Source: Pseudomonas sp. L5B5 (GTDB taxonomy: Bacteria; Pseudomonadota; Gammaproteobacteria; Pseudomonadales; Pseudomonadaceae). From it: a stretch of DNA of 64,000 nt. The notes under the pieces are model-generated. The model was not told the origin of the DNA, made no database searches, and was given only the letters and a program-made list of their open reading frames with translations. The stretch lies in NCBI RefSeq assembly GCF_020520285.1, contig NZ_CP084742.1, positions 558,001-622,000 on the forward strand, written 5' to 3'. Position numbers and translations under genes: made by a program. Positions 1 to 8,500 of the stretch are shown piece by piece. How positions within the stretch are numbered: position 1 is the stretch's first letter; every line of letters begins with the position of its first letter.

Positions 1-536
1 AGATGCAGGAGTGGTACGCCCAGGGGTACACCGACTGGCGCATTGCGGTGAACCTGTCGGCCGTGCAGTTCTGCCATGGGGGGCTGGTCAACAGCGTCTC
101 CAGCACCTTGCAGCGCTACAACCTGTCTGCCAACAACCTGACACTGGAGATTACCGAGACCACGGCGATGCACGATGCCGATGTCAGCATGATCGTCCTG
201 CAGCAACTGGCGGACATGGGCGTGGACTTGTCCATCGACGATTTCGGTACCGGTTACTCGAGCCTGATGTACCTCAAGCGCCTGCCGGCCAACGAACTGA
301 AGATCGATCGTGGTTTCGTCCGCGACCTGGAGCATGACAGCGACGACGCCGCCATCGTTTCGGCGATTGTCGCCCTGGGCCAGGCCCTGGGGCTGCGGAT
401 TGTCGCCGAAGGCGTGGAGACCGGTGTGCAGCGAACCTTCCTCACCCAGTTGGGGTGCGATTCGTTGCAGGGGTACTACCTCGGCCACCCGATGCCCCCC
501 GAGCACTTCTTGCAGGGTCTGCGCCAGAAGGCGTAG
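1..536 (+). CDS. EAL-domain c-di-GMP phosphodiesterase, C-terminal part (5' end outside window)
   Basis: This is the last ~178 codons of an EAL domain, which hydrolyses cyclic di-GMP to pGpG using two metal ions. The reading frame is open from the first base, so the gene begins upstream and the EAL signature itself is not visible. Motifs that are seen include NLSAVQF, the metal-binding DDFGTGYSSL, LKIDRGFV with the catalytic-base Lys, VAEGVET and the closing QGYYLGHPMP. All of these are the intact forms expected of an active phosphodiesterase. Whether a GGDEF, PAS or membrane sensor domain precedes it cannot be seen. There is no partner gene immediately downstream; a REP fragment and the SDR gene follow. 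Confidence 0.93.
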   Translation, partial: MQEWYAQGYTDWRIAVNLSAVQFCHGGLVNSVSSTLQRYNLSANNLTLEITETTAMHDADVSMIVLQQLADMGVDLSIDDFGTGYSSLMYLKRLPANELKIDRGFVRDLEHDSDDAAIVSAIVALGQALGLRIVAEGVETGVQRTFLTQLGCDSLQGYYLGHPMPPEHFLQGLRQKA

Positions 537-604
537 CCGCTGCCCCGACCCCTCGATCTTCCTGACACCCCCCGTTTGCCAGGCCCCGCGCCCACTGTTC
601 AGGC

Positions 605-630
605 ATGCGCAGCCTGGGTCAGCGGCTACA
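605..630 (+). repeat. Partial copy of an interspersed palindromic repeat (family A)
   Basis: These 26 bases match, with two mismatches, the GCGCAGCCTGGGGCAGCGG core of the longer repeat copies at 4207-4330, 16535-16640 and 29941-30023. It lies between the EAL gene and the SDR gene, as expected for a Pseudomonas REP-type element. Confidence 0.5.
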
Positions 631-721
631 GGAGCAGGTCGGCGGGTGCTGACGGTTTCCATCACCGGCCACGCGGTGTTTAATGGCTCGCGTCGAAATG
701 ATCAGTGGGGGAGTTGGCAGC

Positions 722-1468
722 ATGGACAAAGTCATCGTCATCACCGGTGGCGGGCGAGGTATTGGCGCAGCCACGGCACTGCTGGCCGCGCAACAGGGGT
801 TCAAGGTGTGCATCAACTACCAGGCCGACGAACAGGCCGCCCAGCAGGTCCTGGAGCAGGTTCGTGGCCTGGGCGTCCAGGCGATCGCCGTACGGGCCGA
901 TGTCAGCATCGAGGACGAGGTCATCGGTCTGTTCCAGCGGGTCGACAGCGAACTGGGCCGGGTCACCGCCCTGGTCAACAACGCCGGCACTGTGGGGCAG
1001 AAGTCGCGCCTCGAGGACATGTCCGAGTTCCGTATCCAGAAGATCATGAAGACCAATGTCATGGGGCCGATCCTCTGCGCCAAGCATGCGGTGTTGCGCA
1101 TGTCCCCGCGCCATGGCGGGCAGGGCGGCAGCATCGTCAATGTCTCATCGGTGGCGGCGCGCCTGGGTTCGCCCGGCGAGTACGTGGACTACGCCGCCTC
1201 CAAGGGCGCGCTGGACACCTTCACCATTGGCCTGTCCAAGGAAGTGGCGGGCGAGGGCATCCGGGTCAATGCAGTGCGCCCGGGCTACATCTACACCGAC
1301 TTCCATGCCCTGAGCGGCGATGCCGACCGGGTCAGCAAGCTGGAGTCGGCGATCCCCATGGGTCGTGGCGGGCGCCCCGATGAAGTGGCCGAAGCGATTG
1401 TCTGGTTGCTCTCGGACAAGGCTTCCTACGCCACCGGCACCTTCGTCGACCTGGGCGGCGGTCGCTGA
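722..1468 (+). CDS. SDR family NAD(P)-dependent oxidoreductase
   Basis: A 248-residue classical short-chain dehydrogenase. Seen in order: the Rossmann nucleotide motif TGGGRGIG near residue 8, the NNAG motif near residue 90, the catalytic Ser in NVSSVA, YVDYAASK with the catalytic Tyr and Lys, and the VRPGYIYTDFH loop, ending in a typical GTFVDLGGGR. The start at 722 is preferred over an in-frame ATG at 683 because the protein then begins right before the first beta strand (MDKVIVITGG) and a GGGGGAG ribosome site lies about 9 bases upstream. The substrate cannot be told from sequence. An Ala/Gly-type loop suggests a 3-oxoacyl-reductase- or glucose-dehydrogenase-like enzyme. It stands alone, with no operon partner. 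Confidence 0.93.
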   Translation: MDKVIVITGGGRGIGAATALLAAQQGFKVCINYQADEQAAQQVLEQVRGLGVQAIAVRADVSIEDEVIGLFQRVDSELGRVTALVNNAGTVGQKSRLEDMSEFRIQKIMKTNVMGPILCAKHAVLRMSPRHGGQGGSIVNVSSVAARLGSPGEYVDYAASKGALDTFTIGLSKEVAGEGIRVNAVRPGYIYTDFHALSGDADRVSKLESAIPMGRGGRPDEVAEAIVWLLSDKASYATGTFVDLGGGR

Positions 1469-1539
1469 GCCCTGATCCGGCCTCCTCACTTGAGCCGGCC
1501 TTGTGGCAATTGGTCGCTCAAGTGCGCAGCATTGCCCTA

Positions 1540-1565
1540 TGGCGAGGGAGCTTGCTCCCTCGCCA
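1540..1565. repeat. REP-type perfect palindrome
   Basis: Two 12-base arms (TGGCGAGGGAGC and its exact reverse complement) flank a central TT. This is the standard form of a Pseudomonas REP palindrome and lies in the gap between the convergent SDR gene and the membrane-protein gene. Confidence 0.75.
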
Positions 1566-1631
1566 CAACGGACCTTGTCACCACAACAAGCCTCACGCCT
1601 GCGAAATGCTTCGAGCATACGACCTTGCGGA

Positions 1632-1659
1632 CGCCGTCGCTGGCACGCCAGCGACGGCG
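1632..1659. terminator. Possible intergenic terminator hairpin
   Basis: A perfect 12-base stem (CGCCGTCGCTGG) with a four-base loop begins 8 bases past the stop of the membrane-protein gene on the minus strand. Neither side has a clear T run, so it may instead be a transcript-stabilising hairpin. Confidence 0.4.
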
Positions 1660-1666
1660 GTTTCCT

Positions 1667-2221
1667 TCAGCTGGCGCGGCGGCGGCCGGGGCCGATCAGC
1701 AACGCCAGCAACAGCCCCAGCACGCTGAGCCAAAAGCTCATCAACAGCGGCACCAGGTACCCCAGGGTTTCCCCCGGGAGGGTGCAGCTGTAGCCATATC
1801 CGTAGCCTTGTTCATGCGCCCAGACGCCCGGTGTGGCGCTCAGGTCCACTGGCGCCGAAGGCGCGGGTTGCTCATCGGAGAACCCCAGGTTCGAATGGCT
1901 CGCGCTGCGCCTTTCCAGCTGTTCGATGGCCTGCAACTGGGCGTCGTTGCAGCGGTTCTGCGCCCAACTTCCGACCACCACCAGGGTGGTCAACAACAGC
2001 AGCAGAGGCACCGGGTAGTAACGCCGGGTGCGCAGCAGGGGCGCCACCAGCAGCCCTGCGAGGAAGCCGGCCAGCAGCAGATTGACCCAGTACCAGGGGC
2101 CGCTTTCCCAGCTGGGCGGTATCAGGTACATCAGCAGCGGGGGCAGGACAACGCGGGCAAACAGCAGGCACAAGGCGGCCGCGAGCAGCGTGACCACTAG
2201 AGTCTTGATCCAGGATTTCAT
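1667..2221 (-). CDS. Small multi-pass membrane protein of unknown function
   Basis: 184 residues beginning MKSWIKTLVV. Hydrophobic segments are seen near residues 7-28, 42-58, 68-85 and 152-175, giving about four membrane spans. Between the third and fourth is a soluble loop with an ERR-rich stretch and two Cys residues (one in NRCND, one in YSCTLPG) that could form a disulphide. The start at 2221 is the first Met of a plausible membrane protein; longer in-frame starts upstream add a charged, Pro/Arg-rich stretch and overlap the next gene. It lies 43 bases downstream of the PoNi-like gene in the same direction and may be cotranscribed. No family was recognised. Confidence 0.7.
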   Translation of the reverse strand: MKSWIKTLVVTLLAAALCLLFARVVLPPLLMYLIPPSWESGPWYWVNLLLAGFLAGLLVAPLLRTRRYYPVPLLLLLTTLVVVGSWAQNRCNDAQLQAIEQLERRSASHSNLGFSDEQPAPSAPVDLSATPGVWAHEQGYGYGYSCTLPGETLGYLVPLLMSFWLSVLGLLLALLIGPGRRRAS

Positions 2222-2264
2222 GGCGACTTCATCGTTGGAATGAGGGAGAGGCAAAGGCCGCGCA

Positions 2265-3062
2265 TCAGTCCTGCGTGGCCAGTTCGGGAATCGGCGGCGG
2301 GGTGAAGCGCCGGGCATAGTCGAGCAGGTCCCGGGGGAAGATCATGTGCTTGACCGCGCTGTCGTCCAGGCCGTAGAGGTAGACCACCGCCGCGGCTTCA
2401 AAGGCCCAGTAGCCGAAGTAGGAACCGTCGTCACCGTTCAGGTGGCTGTCGTGCCAGGGGGCCTGTTCGAACGCCTCGTACCACTGGTTGCAGTACTCCA
2501 CCAGCAGCTCCCGAGGCTCGTCCGGGTCTTCACTGTAGATCGCCCAGATCAGGGGCGAGTAGAGGGTGTGGTACCACTCATCGAGGTCTTCACGATCCGG
2601 CAGGTAGGCCTTGAGCAGATCCTCGACCAGGGTGTCCTGGCCGCCAAAGCCGGCGCGGTCCTGCAACAGTGCCATGCGGGGCAGCAGGTCGCTGCGCTGC
2701 AGCAGGATGCACAGGCTGATGACCTGGACATATTCCTCGTACTCGTCGGGATAGTCTTCGATGTTCAGCGGCGCGATATCCGGCCGTTCTTCATAAACCT
2801 CCATCTTGCGCTGGTAGTCTTCGTAGCCTTCGATCACCCCGTCCAGTTCCCGGGCCAGTTGCTCCATGGGAGCACCGCCGGTGTAGCCCAGGATCAAATG
2901 GTGCAGGCGCGCGCTTCGCACCGTGGAGGCCTTTAGGGAGGCTTCCTGCTCGGGGCTGTCGGCCATCATCGAGTGGGTCTGCCAGTGGGCCTCTTCGCCG
3001 GCCAGGCTTTCCAGGTAGCTGTGGTACTGCTTGTGGCTGAGAAACACTTGTCTGCGGTTCAT
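2265..3062 (-). CDS. PoNi-type (DUF1910/DUF1911) immunity protein
   Basis: A 265-residue, acidic, helix-rich cytoplasmic protein. The C-terminal half carries the DUF1911 hallmark GSYFGYWAFEAAAVVYLYGLDD (around residues 210-235), and the N-terminal half fits DUF1910. Members of this family (PoNi) neutralise PoNe-type DNase toxins delivered between bacteria by type VI and other secretion systems. The start has the tandem Asn-Arg-Arg of a cytoplasmic protein, and the gene begins 14 bases after the stop of the upstream gene, implying an operon. No PoNe nuclease domain is visible in that neighbour, which makes this a possible orphan immunity gene. The family call is from motif recognition only. 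Confidence 0.8.
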   Translation of the reverse strand: MNRRQVFLSHKQYHSYLESLAGEEAHWQTHSMMADSPEQEASLKASTVRSARLHHLILGYTGGAPMEQLARELDGVIEGYEDYQRKMEVYEERPDIAPLNIEDYPDEYEEYVQVISLCILLQRSDLLPRMALLQDRAGFGGQDTLVEDLLKAYLPDREDLDEWYHTLYSPLIWAIYSEDPDEPRELLVEYCNQWYEAFEQAPWHDSHLNGDDGSYFGYWAFEAAAVVYLYGLDDSAVKHMIFPRDLLDYARRFTPPPIPELATQD

Positions 3063-3076
3063 GTCGGTGCCTTGTC

Positions 3077-4132
3077 TCAGTACACGGGAATCAGGGTGAA
3101 GGGCGCCTTGCGGTGCGAGGCTTCCAGCAGCAGGGTCGGCAGATCGACCTCGGCCGGTTCCAGCTCCAGCTCCTGCAGCTCTTCTTCCAGCTGCTGCGCA
3201 TCGGCCGCCAGGGCAACGATCGGCAGGCGCAGGTAGGGCCGTGGGTCTTCCCCGTAGTAGATCTTCACCGGGCCCTCAGGAATGCCTTCCAGGCGGGCAA
3301 AACCTTCTTCGTCGAGGTTGCCCTCGGCTTGCGAGCCGTCGCTGAAAACAGCTCGATAGGCAGCGCCGGGCACCGGCTCCAGGTTGGGGTAGTGCAGGTT
3401 CAGCTCCAGCCAGTGCCCCTCGCCAGTGAGATGTTCCATGCCCTGGTTGATGTCCTGGGCGATGCTCGCGGCGTCGTGGGTTCCGGGTTGTGGCGCGGCG
3501 GTGATGGTCGTTGGGCGCGGTTCCAGGGTGGACTGAGGCTTGGATACCAGGGCCGGGCCGCGGCTGTGGGCGGCGGCCGAGTTGTTGCGCTGCTCGGCGA
3601 TCCACGGGGCGATGCGCTCTTGCACCGACACCATGAGGAACTCGGTGTGTTCGCAGGCTTCGTTGAGGTTGTGCAGCACCAGGCGCTGCTGCTGGGGCGT
3701 CAGGCCGTTGAAGGTGCTGGAGGCGCTCACGCCGCTGATGATCTGCGGTAGTTCCTCGGCCAGGCGCTGTGGGTCAAGGCACTTGTCCAGCAACTGTTCG
3801 GGGCTGGTCTTGAGGCGGCAGGCCAGCAGGGTGTAGCGGATCATGTCGAAGAGCTTTTCGGCGTGGCGCTGGGGTGCGCGGTTGATCAGGCGCAGAAGGG
3901 TCTTCAGGCCTTGTCCCGGGCCGGGGATCCAGCCGATCAGGGCCAGGGCCAGGTCGAAGAAGGCGTCTTCTTCATCCTTGGGGTTGTTGATGGCATCCAG
4001 TTCAAATATTGCCTGGATACAGTCGTAGGCGTTGAGTTCCTGGGTCAGCAGCGGCAGGCGGCCGCGTTCGATGGCCTTGAGCAGTTCGGCCTTGGCCTCT
4101 GGATAGTCGTCGTAATACAGGTCTTCGACCAT
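3077..4132 (-). CDS. Unrecognised toxin-operon-like protein upstream of the immunity gene
   Basis: 351 residues from MVEDLYYDDY. The start at 4132 has GGAAAGGAA about 8 bases upstream; a longer start at 4177 lacks this. Three parts can be seen. Residues ~1-145 are helical and contain the glycine-rich hydrophobic stretch LIGWIPGPGQGLKTLLRL, a type often found ahead of toxin domains in polymorphic toxins. Residues ~170-225 are a Ser/Pro/Thr-rich linker. Residues ~240-320 hold a small beta-rich region (YRAVFSDG...LEGIPEGPVKIYY) like the carboxypeptidase-regulatory-type folds attached to secretion-system tip proteins. No nuclease motif is seen. Context suggests a secreted effector subunit, adaptor or decayed toxin. 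Function is not known. Confidence 0.7.
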   Translation of the reverse strand: MVEDLYYDDYPEAKAELLKAIERGRLPLLTQELNAYDCIQAIFELDAINNPKDEEDAFFDLALALIGWIPGPGQGLKTLLRLINRAPQRHAEKLFDMIRYTLLACRLKTSPEQLLDKCLDPQRLAEELPQIISGVSASSTFNGLTPQQQRLVLHNLNEACEHTEFLMVSVQERIAPWIAEQRNNSAAAHSRGPALVSKPQSTLEPRPTTITAAPQPGTHDAASIAQDINQGMEHLTGEGHWLELNLHYPNLEPVPGAAYRAVFSDGSQAEGNLDEEGFARLEGIPEGPVKIYYGEDPRPYLRLPIVALAADAQQLEEELQELELEPAEVDLPTLLLEASHRKAPFTLIPVY

Positions 4133-4206
4133 GACGTGTTCCTTTCCCTGGAAAATGGAGCGCGGATGCTGCACCAATGCCCGGCTGGGGGCAAGCTGTT
4201 TACACC

Positions 4207-4330
4207 CGAGCCGCTGCCGAGCGGGCGAGGCTGCGCCAAGGCCCGCAGGGCCTTCAGCGTTCGATCAGCCTGGTGTGATGGCGACCGCTGCGCGCTCGTG
4301 CGCAGCCTGCGGCAGTGGCTACATGAAGCG
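4207..4330 (+). repeat. Interspersed palindromic repeat, family A (two half-units)
   Basis: The block has a first half with GAGGCTGCGCCAAGGCCCGC and a hairpin AAGGCCCGCAGGGCCTT, and a second half GACCGCTGCGCGCTCGTGCG followed by CAGCCTGCGGCAGTGGC. The same halves recur at 16535-16640 (opposite strand) and 29941-30023. It fills the gap between two genes and has the look of a Pseudomonas REP/REPIN element. Confidence 0.7.
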
Positions 4331-4344
4331 TTTGCTGGGTTTAT

Positions 4345-5781
4345 CTAGAACGAGCGGATGATCCGCCCCAGGGTTTCCATGGCCTTTTCCGCCGCCTCGT
4401 TCCAGGGGCTGCCGTAGTTCAGGCGAATGCAGTTGCGAAAGCGCTGGGTCGGGGAAAAGATCGGCCCGGGGGCAATGCTGATGCCCTGGGCCAGGGCCAT
4501 CTGGAACAGTTTCAGCGAGTCCATCTGCGGCGGCAATTCCAGCCACAGGAAGTAGCCGCCGGCCGGCTGGCTGACCCGGGTCTGGGCCGGAAAGTGCCGG
4601 GCGATCGCCGCCAGCATGGCGCTCTGCTGTTCTTCCAGCGCATAACGCAGCTTGCGCAGGTGACGATCATAGCCGCCGTGCTGCAGGTAGTCGGCGATTG
4701 CCGCCTGGGCCGGCATCGAGGCGCACAAGGACGTCATCAGCTTCAGCCGTTCGATCTTCTGCGCGTAGCGTCCGGCGGCCACCCAGCCGATGCGGTAGCC
4801 CGGGGCCAGGCTCTTGGCGAAGGAGCCGCAGTGCATCACCAGCCCCTCGGTGTCGAAGGCCTTGGCTGGTTTCGGCGCCTGCTGGCCGTAGTACAGCTCG
4901 GCGTAGACATCGTCCTCGATCAGCGGCACCTGGTGCTGGCGCAGCAGCTCCACCAGCTCCTGTTTCTTGGCCTCGGGCATGCTGGCGCCCATGGGGTTCT
5001 GGAAGTTGGTCATGCACCAGCAGGCCTTGATGGGGTGGCGCTCCAGGGTCTGGGCCAGTACCCCCAGGTCGATGCCGTCCCGTGGGTGCACGGGAATTTC
5101 CACCGCCTTGAGCTTGAGCCGTTCCAGTACCTGCAGGCTGGCGTAGAACGCCGGCGCCTCGATGGCCACCAGGTCGCCGGGTTCGGTCACCGCCTGCAGG
5201 CACAGGTTCAATGCCTCCAGGGCGCCGTTGGTGATCAGCAACTCCTCCATGGGCAGCATCAGCCCCGCCACCATGTAGCGCAGGGCGATCTGTCGGCGTA
5301 GCTGCGGATTGCCCGGCGACATGTCGGTGACCACCACCCGCGGGTCCATCTCCCGGCTGGCGCTGGCCATGGAGCGGGACAGGCGCTGGAGGGGGAACAG
5401 GGTCGGGCTGGGGAACGCCGAGCCAAAGGGCACGGTGCTCGGGTCCTTGATCGAGTCGAGCACCGAGAACACCAGCTCGCTGACATCGACCTCGGTGGAT
5501 TCATTGACTTCGCTGCTGATCACCGGCTCGCAGAACGGGCTCGGTGCGTGGGCATTGACGAAGTAGCCCGAGCGCGGCCGGGCCCGGATCAGGCCGCGGC
5601 GTTCGAGCAGGTAGTAGGCCTGGAACACCGTCGACGGGCTGACCCCGTAGGTCTGGCTGGCATAGCGCACCGAGGGTACGCGCTGACCCGGGCCCAGGAC
5701 CCCGGATCGGATCAGCTCGGCGATGTCGTCGGCGAATTTTTCGTAGCGTTTCATCTGCGGTGCAAGATCCAGTCTGGTCAT
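4345..5781 (-). CDS. MocR-type transcriptional regulator (GntR wing-helix fused to aminotransferase fold)
   Basis: 478 residues. The N-terminal ~75 residues are a GntR winged helix (DDIAELIRSGVLGPGQRVPS, then YGVSPSTVFQAYYLLERRG). The rest is a fold-type-I aminotransferase domain that binds PLP, with NGALEALNLC, the NFQNPMG loop, EDDVYAEL and the PLP Lys at about residue 323 in GSFAKSLAPGYRIGWV. MocR proteins use the PLP domain as an effector sensor rather than an enzyme. The start at 5781 is assumed (an in-frame ATG at 5754 is also possible). The target is unknown: no biosynthetic or transport gene is divergent from it, and the neighbouring ccoG gene runs in the same direction about 125 bases upstream. 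Confidence 0.9.
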   Translation of the reverse strand: MTRLDLAPQMKRYEKFADDIAELIRSGVLGPGQRVPSVRYASQTYGVSPSTVFQAYYLLERRGLIRARPRSGYFVNAHAPSPFCEPVISSEVNESTEVDVSELVFSVLDSIKDPSTVPFGSAFPSPTLFPLQRLSRSMASASREMDPRVVVTDMSPGNPQLRRQIALRYMVAGLMLPMEELLITNGALEALNLCLQAVTEPGDLVAIEAPAFYASLQVLERLKLKAVEIPVHPRDGIDLGVLAQTLERHPIKACWCMTNFQNPMGASMPEAKKQELVELLRQHQVPLIEDDVYAELYYGQQAPKPAKAFDTEGLVMHCGSFAKSLAPGYRIGWVAAGRYAQKIERLKLMTSLCASMPAQAAIADYLQHGGYDRHLRKLRYALEEQQSAMLAAIARHFPAQTRVSQPAGGYFLWLELPPQMDSLKLFQMALAQGISIAPGPIFSPTQRFRNCIRLNYGSPWNEAAEKAMETLGRIIRSF

Positions 5782-5906
5782 CGGTGCGACATGCGTAGGG
5801 TAGCGAGAGAAAAGGGCCGCGACCCGCGGGCGCCAGGGTGGAGCAGGGCGCCTGCGGGTGCTCGTTACGTGGCCTGGGATATCCCTCGCCACGCCATTCT
5901 AGAGGT

Positions 5907-7322
5907 TCAGCGGTTCAGCGGCGCGACAAAACGACTGGCCGCCACGGCCTGGATGCTCGGCTCGTCGCTGTCGCTGACCTTGAAGCTGATGCCCTGGGAA
6001 CTGCTTTGTGCGCGTTCCTGGAGCAACGCCACCGAGACCGGCAGGTCGATGATTTCCCCCGGGGCCAGGCTCAGTTCGGTCTTGCCTTGCAGCTCGAAAC
6101 CTTCGCCATCGACCAGGGCCACCTTGTACTGCTGGCGTTCCTGGGTCTTGTTGATGATCTTCAGGCTATAGATGTTCTCGATCTGCCCCAGGGCGTTCTC
6201 GCGGAACAGGCCACGGTCCTTGGTCACGTCCAGGGAGACCATCGGCCGTTGCACCAGGGCCAGGGCCAGGGCGCCGATCATGACCAGCATCACCACGCTA
6301 TACCCCACCAAGCGTGGGCGCAGCAGGTGGGTCTTGCCTCCTTGCAGTTCATGTTCGGAGGTATAGGAGATCAGGCCGCGGGCATAGCCCATCTTGTCCA
6401 TGATCGAGTCGCAGGCGTCGATGCAGGCCGCACAGCCAATGCATTCCATCTGCAGGCCGTCGCGGATGTCGATGCCGGTCGGGCAGACCTGCACGCACAC
6501 CTGGCAATCGATGCAGTCGCCCAGCCCGACGTCGGCCGGCTTGACATCGCGCTTGCGCGGGCCGCGGCTCTCGCCCCGGGCCGGGTTGTAGGAAATGGTC
6601 AGGGTGTCCTTGTCGAACATCACACTCTGGAAGCGTGCGTATGGGCACATGTGCATGCACACCGCCTCGCGCATCCAGCCGGCATTGATATAGGTGGCGG
6701 CGGCGAAAAACAGCACCCAGAACAGGCTCAGGCCACCGATCTGCAGGGTCAGCAGTTCCTGGGCCAGGGGCCGGATCGGGGTGAAGTAGCCGACGAAGGT
6801 CAGGCCGGTCAGCACGCTGATACCCAGCCACAAGGTGTGCTTCAGGGCCCGGCGCACGAGCTTGTTGGCTCCCCATGGAGCCGCCTGCAGCTTGATTCGC
6901 TGGTTGCGGTCGCCTTCCGTGACCTTCTCGCACCACATGAACAGCCAGGTCCATGAGCTCTGCGGACAGGTGTAGCCGCACCACACCCGGCCCGCGAACA
7001 CCGTGATGGAGAACAGGCCGAACGCGCAGATGATCAGCAGCGCCGAGAGGAGGATGAAGTCCTGGGGCCAGAACGTGGCGCCGAAGATGTGGAACTTGCT
7101 TTCGGCCAGGTCCCACAGGACCGCCTGGCGTCCGCCCCAGTTCAGCCAGACGGTACCGAAGAACATCAGGAACAGGAAACCCGCGCCACTCATGCGCAGG
7201 GTGCGGAACAGGCCGCTGAAACTACGGGTATAGACGTGCTTGTCGGTGCTCTTCGTCTTCATCTGTTTAGGGCGTGAAGGTTCGAAGGTCTCTACTAATC
7301 GGACGGGGATTCTTTCGCTCAT
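5907..7322 (-). CDS. ccoG: Cytochrome c oxidase accessory protein CcoG (FixG/RdxA family)
   Basis: 471 residues. CcoG is a membrane iron-sulfur protein that reduces Cu(II) for assembly of the cbb3 oxidase copper centre. About five membrane spans are seen, with the cysteine clusters GRVWCGYTCPQ and MHMCPY between them. Two ferredoxin-type [4Fe-4S] sites follow (CIDCQVCVQVCP and CIGCAACIDAC, about residues 265-315). The last ~120 residues form the FixG immunoglobulin-like C-terminal domain. The start at 7322 (MSERIPVRLVE) gives the usual length; a more upstream ATG exists. The cco structural genes are not in this window, so this is a stand-alone copy. Confidence 0.95.
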   Translation of the reverse strand: MSERIPVRLVETFEPSRPKQMKTKSTDKHVYTRSFSGLFRTLRMSGAGFLFLMFFGTVWLNWGGRQAVLWDLAESKFHIFGATFWPQDFILLSALLIICAFGLFSITVFAGRVWCGYTCPQSSWTWLFMWCEKVTEGDRNQRIKLQAAPWGANKLVRRALKHTLWLGISVLTGLTFVGYFTPIRPLAQELLTLQIGGLSLFWVLFFAAATYINAGWMREAVCMHMCPYARFQSVMFDKDTLTISYNPARGESRGPRKRDVKPADVGLGDCIDCQVCVQVCPTGIDIRDGLQMECIGCAACIDACDSIMDKMGYARGLISYTSEHELQGGKTHLLRPRLVGYSVVMLVMIGALALALVQRPMVSLDVTKDRGLFRENALGQIENIYSLKIINKTQERQQYKVALVDGEGFELQGKTELSLAPGEIIDLPVSVALLQERAQSSSQGISFKVSDSDEPSIQAVAASRFVAPLNR

Positions 7323-7529
7323 GGTCGTTCGCTCATCAGCCTCCATCAGGCCGCGCAACTATGACCACGGATCTGTTTGCATAACAGACTCAGCTATTTG
7401 ATAAAAAAGCGGATCAGATGGCCCCTTGAGGAGACCTGCGACAACTTGCTGCACCCCGGCAAGTTCCCCGGGACCTGGCCCCGCAGCCTGATGGCACAGG
7501 GCTACGGGGCGGGCTGTGATCCAGGTCAG

Positions 7530-7763
7530 TCAAATCACCGAATCACCGTCGGTGGCCTTGAGGTGGCGGCGGCTGTCAGTGGCACCTGCTACGGTCAAGG
7601 CGTCGGCTTCTGCTTCGGTGATGTAGATCCGCTCGCCCTTGATCTCCACTGCCGACATCGACTTGGCGCTGTCGGTGATGATGGTCACGGCACTGGCGGG
7701 CAGGCGTTCGTGCAGGGTCTGGGTGTCGAAATAGCAGTCTTGCTGGTCGATGCGCAGGCTCAT
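7530..7763 (-). CDS. DUF3203-like small conserved protein
   Basis: 77 residues, soluble, with alternating short beta and helix segments (SAVTIITDSAK, SAVEIKGERIYITEAEADAL). This fits the small Pseudomonas DUF3203 family, whose role is unknown. A strong ribosome site (GGAGGT) lies about 7 bases upstream of the ATG. It is transcribed away from the mgtC-family gene, so the 194-base gap upstream should hold its promoter. Confidence 0.7.
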   Translation of the reverse strand: MSLRIDQQDCYFDTQTLHERLPASAVTIITDSAKSMSAVEIKGERIYITEAEADALTVAGATDSRRHLKATDGDSVI

Positions 7764-7957
7764 GTCGGGTACCTCCAGGCAATGGGCATATTCCTTAGGT
7801 CTCCGGGGCGCGGCCAGGGTTCGCTGCTGGCGATCAACGGTGCCCGGCAGTGATTGCGGTTCAGAGGCCTGGCACCTTTTGCCGGGCGCTGCGGTCCACC
7901 GCTCACACGCCCTCGTGTTGCGCCGATGGCCGGCACGGGTTCCTGGAGGAGCGATCG

Positions 7958-8452
7958 ATGGACGCCTGGTGGTATGAAGTCTGGCTGACCCTGCAAGCCG
8001 AATTCGCCGATATCGGCGATGCCCGGCAACTGACCCGGATCGTCCTGCGCCTGCTGCTGGCGGCAGTGCTGGGCGCAGTCCTGGGGTTCGAACGAGAACA
8101 GAAGGGCAAGGCCGCCGGGGTGCGCACCCACATGCTGGTGGCCATGGGGGCTGCGCTGTTCGTGCTGGTGCCGAGCTTGTCCGGGGCCCAGTCCGATGCC
8201 ATGAGCCGGGTGCTCCAGGGGGTCATCGCCGGGATCGGGTTCCTGGGGGCCGGCACGATTCTCAAGGGGCGCGAAGAAGACCAGGGCCAGCACGTCAAGG
8301 GCCTGACCACGGCCGCCGGGCTGTGGATGACTGCGGCCATCGGCGTCGCTGCCGGCATGGGCCGTGAATCCACGGCACTGCTCAGCACGTTGCTGGCGCT
8401 GATGGTGTTCAGCCTCATGCCAGTGATCGTGCGACGCCTGGAAAAACCCTGA
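7958..8452 (+). CDS. MgtC/SapB-family inner-membrane protein
   Basis: 164 residues with about four hydrophobic segments. The family signature is clear: RLLLAAVLGAVLGFERE, GVRTHMLVAMGAALFVL, QGVIAGIGFLGAGTILKG and GLTTAAGLWMTAAIGVAAG. MgtC-like proteins are linked to growth in low magnesium and to inhibition of F-ATP synthase in Salmonella. Many SapB-type members lack the C-terminal cytoplasmic domain, as here. The start at 7958 has GGAGGAG 6-10 bases upstream; the longer frame from 7850 is not supported by the family. No Mg-transport ATPase gene is adjacent. Confidence 0.92.
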   Translation: MDAWWYEVWLTLQAEFADIGDARQLTRIVLRLLLAAVLGAVLGFEREQKGKAAGVRTHMLVAMGAALFVLVPSLSGAQSDAMSRVLQGVIAGIGFLGAGTILKGREEDQGQHVKGLTTAAGLWMTAAIGVAAGMGRESTALLSTLLALMVFSLMPVIVRRLEKP

Positions 8453-8500
8453 GCAGGGCCGGCTGCAATCTATGCTTGCTGCGCGCCGGCCGTGCATCGG

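Noticed and set aside
7377..7420. Anr/FNR box upstream of ccoG (TTGAT near 7399 and ATCAG near 7415)
   Set aside because: The two half-sites are about 10 bases apart rather than the required 4.
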